A stretch of DNA of 64,000 bases. It comes from G963555815 sp965249615 [NCBI: bacterium] (lineage in GTDB: Bacteria; UBA8248; JACPRG01). Numbering within the stretch: position 1 is the first letter of the stretch; each line of letters opens with the position of its first letter. Shown one piece after another: positions 25,010 through 33,726 of the stretch. The stretch spans positions 434,001 to 498,000 of the forward strand of contig CBDFMI010000006.1 in the NCBI GenBank assembly GCA_965249615.1, read 5' to 3'. A program made the translations under genes and the position numbers. Below the pieces are notes generated by a model, which did not search any database, was not told the origin of the DNA, and saw nothing but the letters and a program-made list of their open reading frames with translations.

Positions 25010-26682
25010 GACGCCTCCTCATCATCGGCGTCGACGCCGGCACCCTGGACCTCATCGAGCCGTGGGCCCGAGCGGGTGATCTCCCCCATCTGGCCCGTCT
25101 CCTCAGGGAGGGGGCCTATGGGCGAGTCCAGTCGACCCTCCCCCCCTCCACCTATCCCGCCTGGACCTCCTTCATGACCGGTCAGAACCCCGGGCGGCAC
25201 GGTCTCGTGGACTTCACCTTGAGGGAGGGAGGGCGCTATGCCGTCAGATTCGCCAGCTCCCGAGACCGGCAAAGTGCTAGTTTGTGGGGGATCCTCAGTG
25301 AGGCCGGCCGAAGAGTCGCCGTCCTCGGCATGCCCGCCACATACCCCCCTGAAGCCGTCAACGGCTGTATGGTCAGCGGATTCGACTCCCCCCTAGCATG
25401 GCGTCTCAACGAGAGCTTTTTTCATCCTCGAGGGCTCCACCGGGAGGTCATACAGGAGGCGGGACTCTTCCCGCTCTCGGCCTGCCGGGAGGATCGGATC
25501 GGAAAGGGCTGGCACGAGCGGGCCTATCGGGAGATCCTGAAATCACTGGAGCAAGAAACTCGCGTGGCGGAGTACCTCCTGGGCCGGGAAGCGTGGGATT
25601 GCTTCTGCGTCGTCTTCGGCCAGACAGATACGGTGTGCCATCATTTCTGGAAATTCTTCGACCCATCCTCTCCCCGATATGACTCAGAGGGGGCGAGGCG
25701 CTTTGGAGACGCCATCCGTCAAGTCTATCGGCGTGTGGATTCAGCCATCGGTTCCCTGCTGCAAAAGGCGCCCGATGACGTCACGGTCCTCATCGTCTCG
25801 GACCACGGAGCGGGGGGGGCAGGAAACCAGATTATTCATTTAAACGCTTGGCTGGCCGGGGAGGGCCATCTGACCTTTCGAAAGGGGGGGGTGGGCTACC
25901 GTGCCCTTTCAGCCCTGAAGACGCTGGGCCTCGGCTATCTCCCGAGGAGGGTTCAAGAACAGGTCTTTCGTGCGGGCGGGGGCAGGCTGGCAAATGGGCT
26001 AGAATCCCGCTTGCGTTTCGGCCAGATCGAATGGGCGAAGACCCGGGTCTATTCCGAGGAGCTGGGTTATTTCCCCTCTCTTTGGATCAACCTTCGGGGG
26101 AGGGAGCCTCAGGGGACGGTGGAGCCCGGCAGGGAATATGAGGATCTGAGGGACGAGATCATCAGCCGCTTAGAGGTTCTCAGACACCCCGTCACGGGGA
26201 GGCGCCTCGTTGAGCGGGCCGTTCGGCGAGAGGAGGTTTATTGGGGCCCCTTTGTGGACCGGGTTCCTGACATTCTCCTGGAGCTCGCCCTCGACGAGGG
26301 CTATAGCTACTCCTGCCTTCGAAGTCCAGCCCGCTCCCAGGGCCCCTTCGTTCGCTCTCTCCAGAGAGCGGAGGGGGCCAGGGGCCAGGGGATGAACGGC
26401 TCACACCGACCAGAGGGGTTTTTCGTTCTCTCGGGTGAGGGGGTGCGCCCGGGGAAGTGCCGGTTCACCCCCCATCTCATGGACTTTGCCCCGACGCTTC
26501 TCGCCCTTTTGGGGATCACCCCTTCGGTGGGGATGGACGGTCGGGTCTTGGAAGAAGTCCTGAGCGTCCCTGAGCCTCATCCCGTCCCCGTCGCCGTGGC
26601 AGGGGAAGAGACGCCTTCGGCGGCCCAGGGGTGGGAAGGCACGGCCTTCCGGCGGCTTCGGGACCTTGGATACCTGGAATGA
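25006..26682 (+). CDS. Alkaline phosphatase family protein (type I phosphodiesterase), B
   Basis: A 558-residue paralogue-like member of the same superfamily. LLIIGVDAGTLDLIEPWARA holds the first Asp, STYPAWTSFMTGQNPGRHGL the Thr nucleophile region, and TVLIVSDHGAGGAGNQ the Asp-His pair; NGSHRPEGFFVLSGEGV carries the late His. The C terminus is FRRLRDLGYLE. It starts at TTG 25006 inside a TTGA overlap with the flippase-like gene, and its own stop overlaps the next ATG as ATGA, so coupling is tight. No signal peptide. The substrate is unknown; the operon points to glycan or phospholipid head-group chemistry. Confidence 0.87.
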   Translation: MRRLLIIGVDAGTLDLIEPWARAGDLPHLARLLREGAYGRVQSTLPPSTYPAWTSFMTGQNPGRHGLVDFTLREGGRYAVRFASSRDRQSASLWGILSEAGRRVAVLGMPATYPPEAVNGCMVSGFDSPLAWRLNESFFHPRGLHREVIQEAGLFPLSACREDRIGKGWHERAYREILKSLEQETRVAEYLLGREAWDCFCVVFGQTDTVCHHFWKFFDPSSPRYDSEGARRFGDAIRQVYRRVDSAIGSLLQKAPDDVTVLIVSDHGAGGAGNQIIHLNAWLAGEGHLTFRKGGVGYRALSALKTLGLGYLPRRVQEQVFRAGGGRLANGLESRLRFGQIEWAKTRVYSEELGYFPSLWINLRGREPQGTVEPGREYEDLRDEIISRLEVLRHPVTGRRLVERAVRREEVYWGPFVDRVPDILLELALDEGYSYSCLRSPARSQGPFVRSLQRAEGARGQGMNGSHRPEGFFVLSGEGVRPGKCRFTPHLMDFAPTLLALLGITPSVGMDGRVLEEVLSVPEPHPVPVAVAGEETPSAAQGWEGTAFRRLRDLGYLE

Positions 26683-27899
26683 GTGGAGAGAAAGGATCTC
26701 GTCGGAAGGTGGCCATGGTGGCCCCCTGTCCCTTCCCAAGCGTTCAGGGCTCCCAGATCCTGATCCAGGATCTGGCCGGGGGCCTCGAGAGGAGGGGACA
26801 CGAGGTCCACGTGGTCACTTACCCCTTCGGGGGCTCCCGTCCGACCGCTTCCTTGCGGATCCACCGGGCTGCCTGTCCCCTTCGTTATGCCGTGGACCAC
26901 CCGGGCCCTCATCTCTATAAACCTTTTCTGGACCTCTTCGTCTTGAGAGAGCTCCTGCGGGTCATCCGCGGGGAGGGGATTGAGCTCCTCCACGCCCACA
27001 GCTATGAGGGGTTGCTCATCTCCCTGCTGGCCGGAAGGTGGACGGGCATTCCCGTCCTCTATCACAGCCACACCCTCCTCGAGGAGGAGCTCCCCACCTA
27101 TTTTCGGGCCTCGTGGAAGCGCGCCCTGGCGCATTGGGTGGGCCGACTGCTGGACCGACAGCTTCCGCGTCGGTCAGACCATTGCATTGCCCTTTGTCAG
27201 AGAACCCTTGGGGCCTTTCGGGCCTTGGGGGTGGCGGCGGATCGCTCTTCCTGCATTCGTCCTCTGATCTTTTCCCCCGCCGATAAAACTCCTTCCAGGG
27301 TGGATGTAGAGCGCCATCCCTTCATCCTCTATACGGGAAACCTCCACCCGTATCAGGATCTCAATCTCCTGATGGAGGGGTTCGCCGAGGTGGCCTCGAG
27401 GCTCTCAGAGGTCCGCCTGGTTATCGCCACCCATTCTGACCCTTCCCATTACGCCGCCCTGGCAAGGGCCCTGGGGCTGTCGGAGCGGGTCTCCTTTCGC
27501 GTGAAACCTCCCTTGGATGAAGAGTGGGGTTTGATGCGGAGGGCCGACCTCCTCGTCTGTCCGCGCCTTCGGTGCTCCGGCTACCCCATCAAGCTTTTGA
27601 ACTACCTGGCGGCTGGAAGGCCCATCCTCGTCAGTGAGGGCTCGGCCGAGGGGATTCGCCATGGCGAGAACGGCTACGTTGTCTCTCGGCCTGAACCGAA
27701 AACCCTGGCGGAGGGGGCTATTCAAATCCTTCAGTCCCCCGCCTTGGCAAAACGGTTGGGCGAAGGGGCGGCCCGGACCTACCGGGAGGAGGTGGCGGAA
27801 GAGCGCTCCTTGTCGGCCATCGAGGCCATCTACACGCAGTGTCTGGGGGAGGAGGGGAACGCGGCCCTCCTCGCCCACCCGAGGGAAATGGCCTCATGA
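26679..27899 (+). CDS. Glycosyltransferase family 4 protein
   Basis: A 406-residue GT-B retaining glycosyltransferase. The N-terminal domain starts VAMVAPCPFPSVQGSQILIQ and carries LLHAHSYEGLLISLLAGR. The C-terminal nucleotide-sugar domain shows ILYTGNLHPYQDLNLLMEG, KLLNYLAAGRPILVSEGSAE and the E-x7-E pattern (SEGSAEGIRHGENGYVV). The start ATG overlaps the previous stop as ATGA; upstream ATG 26631 would run inside the previous gene. It presumably adds a hexose to a lipid-linked or surface acceptor together with the flanking phosphodiesterases and flippase. Confidence 0.93.
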   Translation: MSGEKGSRRKVAMVAPCPFPSVQGSQILIQDLAGGLERRGHEVHVVTYPFGGSRPTASLRIHRAACPLRYAVDHPGPHLYKPFLDLFVLRELLRVIRGEGIELLHAHSYEGLLISLLAGRWTGIPVLYHSHTLLEEELPTYFRASWKRALAHWVGRLLDRQLPRRSDHCIALCQRTLGAFRALGVAADRSSCIRPLIFSPADKTPSRVDVERHPFILYTGNLHPYQDLNLLMEGFAEVASRLSEVRLVIATHSDPSHYAALARALGLSERVSFRVKPPLDEEWGLMRRADLLVCPRLRCSGYPIKLLNYLAAGRPILVSEGSAEGIRHGENGYVVSRPEPKTLAEGAIQILQSPALAKRLGEGAARTYREEVAEERSLSAIEAIYTQCLGEEGNAALLAHPREMAS

Positions 27900-29299
27900 C
27901 CAAGGTCTTGATCCTGGGCCTCGATTGCGCAGACCCTCGCCTGGTCTTTGACCGCTGGCGACAAGAACTTCCGAACCTCAGACAGCTCATGGAGGCCGGC
28001 GTCTGGGGCCCTCTTCAGAGCACCATCCCCCCCATCACGGTCCCAGCCTGGGCCTGCATGATGACGGGGCGGGACCCTGGAGAGCTAGGGATCTATGGGT
28101 TCCGAAACCGGACCTCCTATCAGTACGGGGCCCTGGGGATCACCAGCTCTCTCTCGGTCCAAGAGGAGACCCTGTGGGACATCCTGGGCCGCACCGGCCG
28201 GGAGGTGGTGGTCGTCGGGGTCCCTCCTTCATATCCTGTGAAGCCCGTCCGGGGCAGCCTCATCTCCTGCTTTCTCACCCCGAACGCCGAGGTCCCTTTC
28301 ACGCATCCCCCTGAGCTCAAGGAGGAGGTTCAGCGTCTTGCCGGCGGGTACCTGTTTGACGTGGAGGGATTCCGGACCGACGACAAGCCCCGGCTCCTCC
28401 AACAGATCCACGAGATGACAGAAAAACGCTTTAGGGTCCTGAAACACCTACTCACCCGAAAGCCGTGGGACTTTTTTATGTCGATGGAGATCGGGGTGGA
28501 CCGCATGCATCACGGCTTTTGGAAATTTCACGATGAGGGCCACATCAAGCACCCCCCGCAAAACCCCTATCAGCACGTCATTCTGGACTATTACCGCTAT
28601 GTGGACAAGGAGATCGGTGAGCTGGTGGAGTCCGTCGACGAGGACACGGTCATCATCGTCCTCTCTGATCACGGGGTGAAGAGGATGGAGGGGGGGCTGT
28701 GCGTCAACGAATGGCTCATGAAGCAGAAATATCTGAGCCTCTCCGCCTACCCCAAGGAGCTCACCTCCCTCAGCAAGCTCGATGTGAACTGGGACCGGAC
28801 CATGGTCTGGGGAGAAGGGGGGTACTATGGCCGGATCTATCTCAACGTAAAGGGCCGGGAACCCCAGGGGGTCATCGCCCCAAATGACGTGGAGAAGATC
28901 CGGGCAGAGCTGAAACAGGGCATGGAAGAGCTTTCCGACGAATCAGGGCGCCCCCTCGGGACCCGCGTATTCTATCCCGAGGAGGTCTATCAGGAGGTCC
29001 GGAGGATCCCGCCCGATCTCATCGTCTATTTTGGAGACCTGGACTGGCGCTCTGTCGGGACCGTGGGCCATGGCTCGATCCACACCCGAGAGAATGACAC
29101 GGGCCCTGACGACGCCAACCACGACACCCACGGGATATTCATCATGGCGAAGAAGGCGGACCTCAAAGGGGGCGGGACCGGTCTGGGAACCCGCCTCGAC
29201 GGTCTCAGCCTCTACGACGTGACCCCCACCGTCCTGGACCTCCTTGGCCTTCCCATCCCACCCTCGATGCACGGGCGAGTGATTTCTCCTAGAGCCTGA
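27896..29299 (+). CDS. Alkaline phosphatase family protein (type I phosphodiesterase), C
   Basis: A third, more divergent member (467 residues). VLILGLDCADPRLVFDRW carries the first Asp, IPPITVPAWACMMTGRDPGE the Thr region, TVIIVLSDHGVKRMEGGL the Asp-His pair and NHDTHGIFIMAKK the late His. It is closest in outline to the cofactor-type phosphodiesterases annotated in archaea and deep bacteria. Unlike its neighbours it lacks the L-G-Y tail and ends HGRVISPRA. The ATG overlaps the glycosyltransferase stop as ATGA. It is the last gene of the operon. Confidence 0.88.
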   Translation: MTKVLILGLDCADPRLVFDRWRQELPNLRQLMEAGVWGPLQSTIPPITVPAWACMMTGRDPGELGIYGFRNRTSYQYGALGITSSLSVQEETLWDILGRTGREVVVVGVPPSYPVKPVRGSLISCFLTPNAEVPFTHPPELKEEVQRLAGGYLFDVEGFRTDDKPRLLQQIHEMTEKRFRVLKHLLTRKPWDFFMSMEIGVDRMHHGFWKFHDEGHIKHPPQNPYQHVILDYYRYVDKEIGELVESVDEDTVIIVLSDHGVKRMEGGLCVNEWLMKQKYLSLSAYPKELTSLSKLDVNWDRTMVWGEGGYYGRIYLNVKGREPQGVIAPNDVEKIRAELKQGMEELSDESGRPLGTRVFYPEEVYQEVRRIPPDLIVYFGDLDWRSVGTVGHGSIHTRENDTGPDDANHDTHGIFIMAKKADLKGGGTGLGTRLDGLSLYDVTPTVLDLLGLPIPPSMHGRVISPRA

Positions 29300-29339
29300 T
29301 CGGTCCGCCTGTCTGGCTGAAAGAACCGCCAGAAAAAGC

Positions 29340-29367
29340 TTGACGGGGAAAAATGGGTGTATATACT
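29340..29367 (+). promoter_or_regulatory. Promoter with palindromic operator, copy 1
   Basis: TTGACG (29340-29345), 16-bp spacer, TATACT (29362-29367). An 8-bp palindrome GTATATAC (29359-29366) overlaps the -10. The block is nearly identical to 46028-46055, in front of the SDR gene, including part of the spacer and the A-rich bases before it. This implies control of both genes by one regulator, perhaps of TetR type (inference). Confidence 0.7.
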
Positions 29368-29457
29368 CGTTGTATCGGAAGAGACTGAAGGAGACGGAAT
29401 TTCAGTCCGAGAGCGGGGCCACGCAATGGAGCAGAAATGGCCCAGGAGGGGGTGAAC

Positions 29458-30165
29458 ATGGGCGAGCTTTCTTCCACGGCGAAGCGTGCTGTCTCAGCCT
29501 ACGGCGGGGCCGATCGCTGGCGAAACGCACGGGCCATCGAGGCTGTGGTCTCGGCCAACGGCTTGGGCTTCCGCTTGAAGTGGCGGCGTCCTGCCCCAAA
29601 TGCGGACGTCCGGGTGGAGATAGCGGAACCGGTCGTCAGGATGGATCTCAAAGATAGCGAGGGGCACATCGGCGTGATGGACCGGGGAGACGTGAGGATT
29701 GAGACGTCTTCTGGTAAAGTCGTGGCCTCACGGCCGAATCCAGAACACCTGTTTCCCTACGGGCGAAGGGCTTTTTGGTGGGATCGGCTCGACCAGATCT
29801 ACTTCTCAGGGTACGCCTTGTGGAACTACATGACGCTTCCGGCCCTGTTGCTCAGGGACGACATCCAATGGGAGGAGCTCAGAGAGGGGAGCCTTCAGGC
29901 GCGTTTTCCCAAACATCTTCCAACACATTGCGAGGTGCAGCAGTTTCATTTCGAGCCGGCCACAGGGCTCCTGCGCCAGCTCGACTACACGGCGGAGGCC
30001 TTCGGAAACTGGGCCAAGGCCGCGAACGTGGTTTTGGAGCACGGCGAATCGGAGGGGATTCCTTATCCTTCACTGCGTCGGGTTACCCCGCGCCGAGGGG
30101 ACGGCAGCCCGCGCAAGGGGCCGCTCCTCGTCGGGATCGAATTCCATCGATTCCGGCTCGTCTAG
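29458..30165 (+). CDS. Conserved hypothetical protein, inducible-looking
   Basis: A 235-residue soluble protein rich in Trp, Arg and Glu with alternating beta-like segments (ADVRVEIAEPVVRMDL, GDVRIETSSGKVVASRPN, QQFHFEPATGLLRQLDYTAE). It has no signal peptide or known motif. A LolA/lipoprotein-sorting-like beta fold is conceivable, but I do not assign it. The ATG at 29458 is chosen because an AGGAGGGGG site lies just before it (ATG 29437 is alternative). It stands apart from the upstream operon and has its own operator-bearing promoter, shared in sequence with the SDR gene at 46114. Confidence 0.7.
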   Translation: MGELSSTAKRAVSAYGGADRWRNARAIEAVVSANGLGFRLKWRRPAPNADVRVEIAEPVVRMDLKDSEGHIGVMDRGDVRIETSSGKVVASRPNPEHLFPYGRRAFWWDRLDQIYFSGYALWNYMTLPALLLRDDIQWEELREGSLQARFPKHLPTHCEVQQFHFEPATGLLRQLDYTAEAFGNWAKAANVVLEHGESEGIPYPSLRRVTPRRGDGSPRKGPLLVGIEFHRFRLV

Positions 30166-30173
30166 TCCCCAAT

Positions 30174-30806
30174 CTAGTCGATATATCCCAAGCCCTTCAG
30201 TTTGGCCTGGATGGTCTGCTTCTCTTCCTCGGAATAGACGTAATCGGCGGGCTCGATGTAACCGAATTCTTCCAGCCGAGAGAGAATATGCGCGACAGAT
30301 TCCTTAACCGACTCTTTGTCCGTCTCGACGGTTATCTCGGGGTTGAGGGGCTCTTCATAGGGGTCTGAGACCCCCGTAAAATTCTTAATCTCACCCTTAA
30401 AAGCTTTCGCGTACATCCCTTTCACGTCCCGTTCTGCGCAGACCTCAACAGGGCATTTGACGTAGAGCTCCACGAAGCGCCCCACCTCGGCCCTTACGGC
30501 GTCTCGGATGGCCCGGTAGGGGGCGATGACCGCCGCCATGTTGGGAACCCCGTTTCGGGTCAAGAGGTGACAGAGGTATCCCAGGCGAATGATGTGCTTA
30601 TCGCGGTCCTCTTTGGAGAAGCCGAGGTCGGCGCTGAGATTGCGGCGCACTTCGTCGCCGTCGAAGACCTCGACGTTCGGAAAACCGCGCTCGTGAAGTT
30701 TCTCTCCGAGAAGAACGGCAATCGTGCTTTTCCCTGAGCAGGGAAGGCCTGTGAACCAGACCGTGAACCCTCTGGGTTTATCTTTGATCACTTTCTCTCT
30801 CCTCAA
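30174..30806 (-). CDS. cysC: Adenylylsulfate kinase (CysC)
   Basis: Phosphorylates APS to PAPS. The P-loop is GLPCSGKST (about residues 20-28), followed by EVFDGDEVRRNLSADLGFSK, the RDKHIIRLGYL helix and KGMYAKAFKGEIKNFTGVSD. At 210 residues it is slightly long. A C-terminal extension of about 25 residues ends in KLKGLGYID, the same tail type as on the phosphohydrolases at 17.8-26.7 kb. The ATG overlaps the sat stop by four bases, so the pair forms a sulfate-activation operon. Confidence 0.96.
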   Translation of the reverse strand: MRREKVIKDKPRGFTVWFTGLPCSGKSTIAVLLGEKLHERGFPNVEVFDGDEVRRNLSADLGFSKEDRDKHIIRLGYLCHLLTRNGVPNMAAVIAPYRAIRDAVRAEVGRFVELYVKCPVEVCAERDVKGMYAKAFKGEIKNFTGVSDPYEEPLNPEITVETDKESVKESVAHILSRLEEFGYIEPADYVYSEEEKQTIQAKLKGLGYID

Positions 30807-31981
30807 GAGCCGCCGTCAGAACCCTGTCCTGCCCGCTCGGCGTAAGCCTGGTGCAAGACCCGGGCGACTTCAGGCCGCATCACCTCCGGGGGTGGAAGCT
30901 CCCCGCGGTCTAAAATTTCCCTCACACGAGTTCCGCTCAGGAAGACGCGCTCTTTCTCCCCGTGGGGGCAGGTCTTGGCCGTTATCATGGCCTCACACCC
31001 ACGGCAGTAGAAGGCGTGGTCGAAGAAGAGAGGGGTGATCCCGATCTCCGAGGCCTCGAACTCGTGGAAGATATGGTGGGCGTCATAGGAGCCGTAGTAA
31101 GACCCGACGCCGGCGTGGTCCCGGCCCACGATGAAATGGGTACAGCCGTAGTTCTTTCGCACGATAGCGTGGAAGATGGCCTCCTTCGGCCCGGCGTAGC
31201 GCATGGCCGCCGGAAACACGGAGAGGACCGTCCGGTTCTTGGGAAAATAGCTCTCCAGGATCACCCTGTAGGAGGCCATCCGGAGGTCCGCCGCCAGGTC
31301 GCCCTCCTTGGTGGCCCCGACCAGGGGATGAAGTAGGAGGCCGTCCACACATTCTAGGGCGCACTTCTGAATGTACTCGTGGGCGCGATGAATGGGGTTT
31401 CGGGTCTGGAAGGCCACGACCGTCTTCCACCCCTTGAGCTGAAAGAGAAGGCGGGTCTCCTTGGGTTCCAGATGGAAGTTGGACCACTCGGTGGCGGCCC
31501 CTCTTCGAAGGAGTTTAATAGGCCCCCCGATGAGGACAGGGCCTCGCTCGAAGACCTGGCGAACCCCGGGGTGGTCCGAATCTTTTGTCCCGAAGACCTG
31601 CTCCACCTCCCTCTCCTTGTCCGGCTTCCACTGAGAGGTGACCCGAAGAAGCCCGGTCGTTTCCTTCCCGACCGTGAGGGTAATCTCGTCACCTATGGAA
31701 AGGGTCTGGGCCGTCTTCTCATCCACGCCGAGGACGATGGGAAGCGTCCAGGGAAGGCCCAAGGCGAGGCGCTGGTCTTCCACCACAGCCTGGTAGTCCT
31801 CCTCCTCCATGAATCCCCTTAGGGGGCTGTAGGCCCCCGTCGCGATGAGTTCGAGATCGGAATGCTCCTGGGCCGACAGGGCGATTTTCGGCAGCCCTTG
31901 GGCTTTTTTGTCCAAGGCGGGCCGATCCTCCTCCCGGACCATCCGGTCGACGAGGACCCCGCCGTGCGGTTTGATAGGCAC
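30803..31981 (-). CDS. sat: Sulfate adenylyltransferase (ATP sulfurylase)
   Basis: Makes APS from ATP and sulfate. The 392-residue monomeric-type Sat shows QTRNPIHRAHEYIQKCALE with the HxxH nucleotide motif, HFIVGRDHAGVGSYYG, and a Cys/His cluster (FYCRGCEAMITAKTCPHGEK) that binds zinc in related enzymes. FLSGTRVREIL is the family C-terminal motif. With cysC it supplies PAPS for sulfation or assimilation. No reductase or dissimilatory genes (apr, dsr) are in the window, so use for sulfated surface compounds is possible but unproven. Confidence 0.97.
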   Translation of the reverse strand: MPIKPHGGVLVDRMVREEDRPALDKKAQGLPKIALSAQEHSDLELIATGAYSPLRGFMEEEDYQAVVEDQRLALGLPWTLPIVLGVDEKTAQTLSIGDEITLTVGKETTGLLRVTSQWKPDKEREVEQVFGTKDSDHPGVRQVFERGPVLIGGPIKLLRRGAATEWSNFHLEPKETRLLFQLKGWKTVVAFQTRNPIHRAHEYIQKCALECVDGLLLHPLVGATKEGDLAADLRMASYRVILESYFPKNRTVLSVFPAAMRYAGPKEAIFHAIVRKNYGCTHFIVGRDHAGVGSYYGSYDAHHIFHEFEASEIGITPLFFDHAFYCRGCEAMITAKTCPHGEKERVFLSGTRVREILDRGELPPPEVMRPEVARVLHQAYAERAGQGSDGGS

Positions 31982-32176
31982 CTAAAAACCCTCCTCACCC
32001 CGGAGTCCCGGGGAATTGTATGGGGTGGAAAGACATCGCGCTTTTGTGTCCAAAACGCCAATTCTATCAGACAATTTCGGGTCCGTCCACCTGCCGCTGT
32101 GTTCAGGGGATCAGTTGTGGGGGGCCGGCCTTGCGGGGTTGAGGGCGGGTTTGCTCGAAGCGTCCTTCCCCGGGTC

Positions 32177-33595
32177 TTATCTCCCGGTGGCGGGCTCTAA
32201 ATTCACCTCGATATAGCGCGCAATCTGGGGGTGGACTCGGGAGATCTCGTGGTAGATCTGCTGAGCCGCCCTCCGGTAGGTGAAGTGCCCCTTGGGGTCG
32301 GAGCGGAGCTTCACCACGTGCATCACCTCCCGGAGGTTCATCTGCCAGAGGAAGCGGCGGTGATGAGCGTTTAGGACAAAGTAGGGGGCCTCGTTCGGAA
32401 AATCCGCCAAAAACTTCTCAAAACACTTCTCGGCCTTGTCCACCCCTGCCAAATATTCTTGTTTCAACCCGGCGTCCTCGACGAGCTCGGGGATCGAGAA
32501 CCCGTGGCGGATGGTCGGGGCCTGAGTGCTCTGGCTGCACATCCGGTGGCGCTTGAGGTCGAGGAAGGCCCCCTGGTCCACGAGACACTCGAAGGTGTAG
32601 GTCAGGTACTCCATCTCCCGGATGGGGATGTCAAAACGCTCTATTCGGCTCAGGGCCTCTTCAATGACTTTTTCCCGAGCTTCTTGGGGCATCTGTGCCA
32701 CCCTCTCCCGGATGGCCTCGTAGGGGAGATGACTGTATTTGAACAAGATGGCCGCCGCCAGGGCGACGTCGGGGTTTTCGGGGACCTGAACCAGCCGGGC
32801 ATAATTTTCCTGAGGGCCGGACGCCTTTGAGACCGGGGAGCCGTTGGTCATGGTAGAGGCGACGAGCTTCCTGAGGGCCGCCTCCGTGTCTCTCAGATAG
32901 GCGTTGTCGTCTGCATACTTGACGAGGGTTGGGGCGGCCGCCTGGCTGACCTCCTTCAGGGTGGTCCCGATCTGTTGGATTTCGGACAGGTCGTGGGAGA
33001 GCATCTTGGTGATGGCGTGCTCCAGGTGTCGGGCGTTGACGGTCATCCCCACATTGGCCAGGGCGGCGGTGGGGAGGAGAAAGCGCGAGCGGTCGAGGGC
33101 GTGGGCCCTCACGCGGACGTTGTATCCCCGATCCGTCTCGTTCTCCCTCCTTTGGAGGACCCCCTTCTCTTTGATGAAGGCGTCCAGCTTCGTCTGGACG
33201 GCGTGGTAGTTCTCGAACATCCACTGCATGGCCTCGCGGTATTTTTGGCCGAGGGGTGAGGCGTCCACCTCGTCTGGGACATAATAGTCGTCCGGCTTGA
33301 AAACCTGATAGCGGGAGGATTTTTCGGTGTAGGAGGCGAGACGGTTCGCCTCGATGACTTCCGTTGCGTAGCGCGAAACATTCTCGATGGCGATGGAGAG
33401 GACGGCGTGCTCGGCCACCGAGGCGTGCCCATAGCCGACGACCCATTTCTCATGGAACTCGGCCGAGGCGCTTTCGGTCAGCTCCTTGGCGATCTCGTCA
33501 AAGGCCTTTGGGGAGCGACTCGTCTTCGCGAAGGCGACGGCGACCACCTCGGGCGGGAGGTCCCGGAGGAGATAGATGCGGCGTTTTTTGTCCAT
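32177..33595 (-). CDS. thyX: FAD-dependent thymidylate synthase, tandem ThyX domains
   Basis: At 472 residues it is about twice a normal ThyX (around 220-250) and contains two ThyX-like halves. The first (about residues 1-235) has GYGHASVAEHAVLSIAIENV and NRLASYTEKSSRY, lacking the leading RH of the RHR motif. The second (about 260-472) has DLKRHRMCSQSTQAPTIR (Arg349-His350-Arg351), with a poor match to the rest of the signature. Each half also carries the ThyX C-terminal helix (VNARHLEHAITKMLSHDLSE and RRFLWQMNLREVMHVVKLRS). It methylates dUMP using methylene-THF, FAD and NADPH. The active site may be composed from both halves. Confidence 0.93.
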   Translation of the reverse strand: MDKKRRIYLLRDLPPEVVAVAFAKTSRSPKAFDEIAKELTESASAEFHEKWVVGYGHASVAEHAVLSIAIENVSRYATEVIEANRLASYTEKSSRYQVFKPDDYYVPDEVDASPLGQKYREAMQWMFENYHAVQTKLDAFIKEKGVLQRRENETDRGYNVRVRAHALDRSRFLLPTAALANVGMTVNARHLEHAITKMLSHDLSEIQQIGTTLKEVSQAAAPTLVKYADDNAYLRDTEAALRKLVASTMTNGSPVSKASGPQENYARLVQVPENPDVALAAAILFKYSHLPYEAIRERVAQMPQEAREKVIEEALSRIERFDIPIREMEYLTYTFECLVDQGAFLDLKRHRMCSQSTQAPTIRHGFSIPELVEDAGLKQEYLAGVDKAEKCFEKFLADFPNEAPYFVLNAHHRRFLWQMNLREVMHVVKLRSDPKGHFTYRRAAQQIYHEISRVHPQIARYIEVNLEPATGR

Positions 33596-33660
33596 GAGTG
33601 CCTTAGCGCAAGAGAATCCAGGGTCTGAAGATGGACGAGAATGGCAGGGCCAGCGCTTCT

Positions 33661-33690
33661 TTTATACCAAAACCCCCACGTCTTTCACAA
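33661..33690 (-). promoter_or_regulatory. Promoter for thyX
   Basis: On the minus strand TTGTGA (33685-33690) and TATAAA (33661-33666) with an 18-bp spacer, about 60 bases before the thyX ATG. Confidence 0.5.
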
Positions 33691-33726
33691 TGACCTCAAA
33701 AGGCGGGAATTTTGTTCACAGGACCA

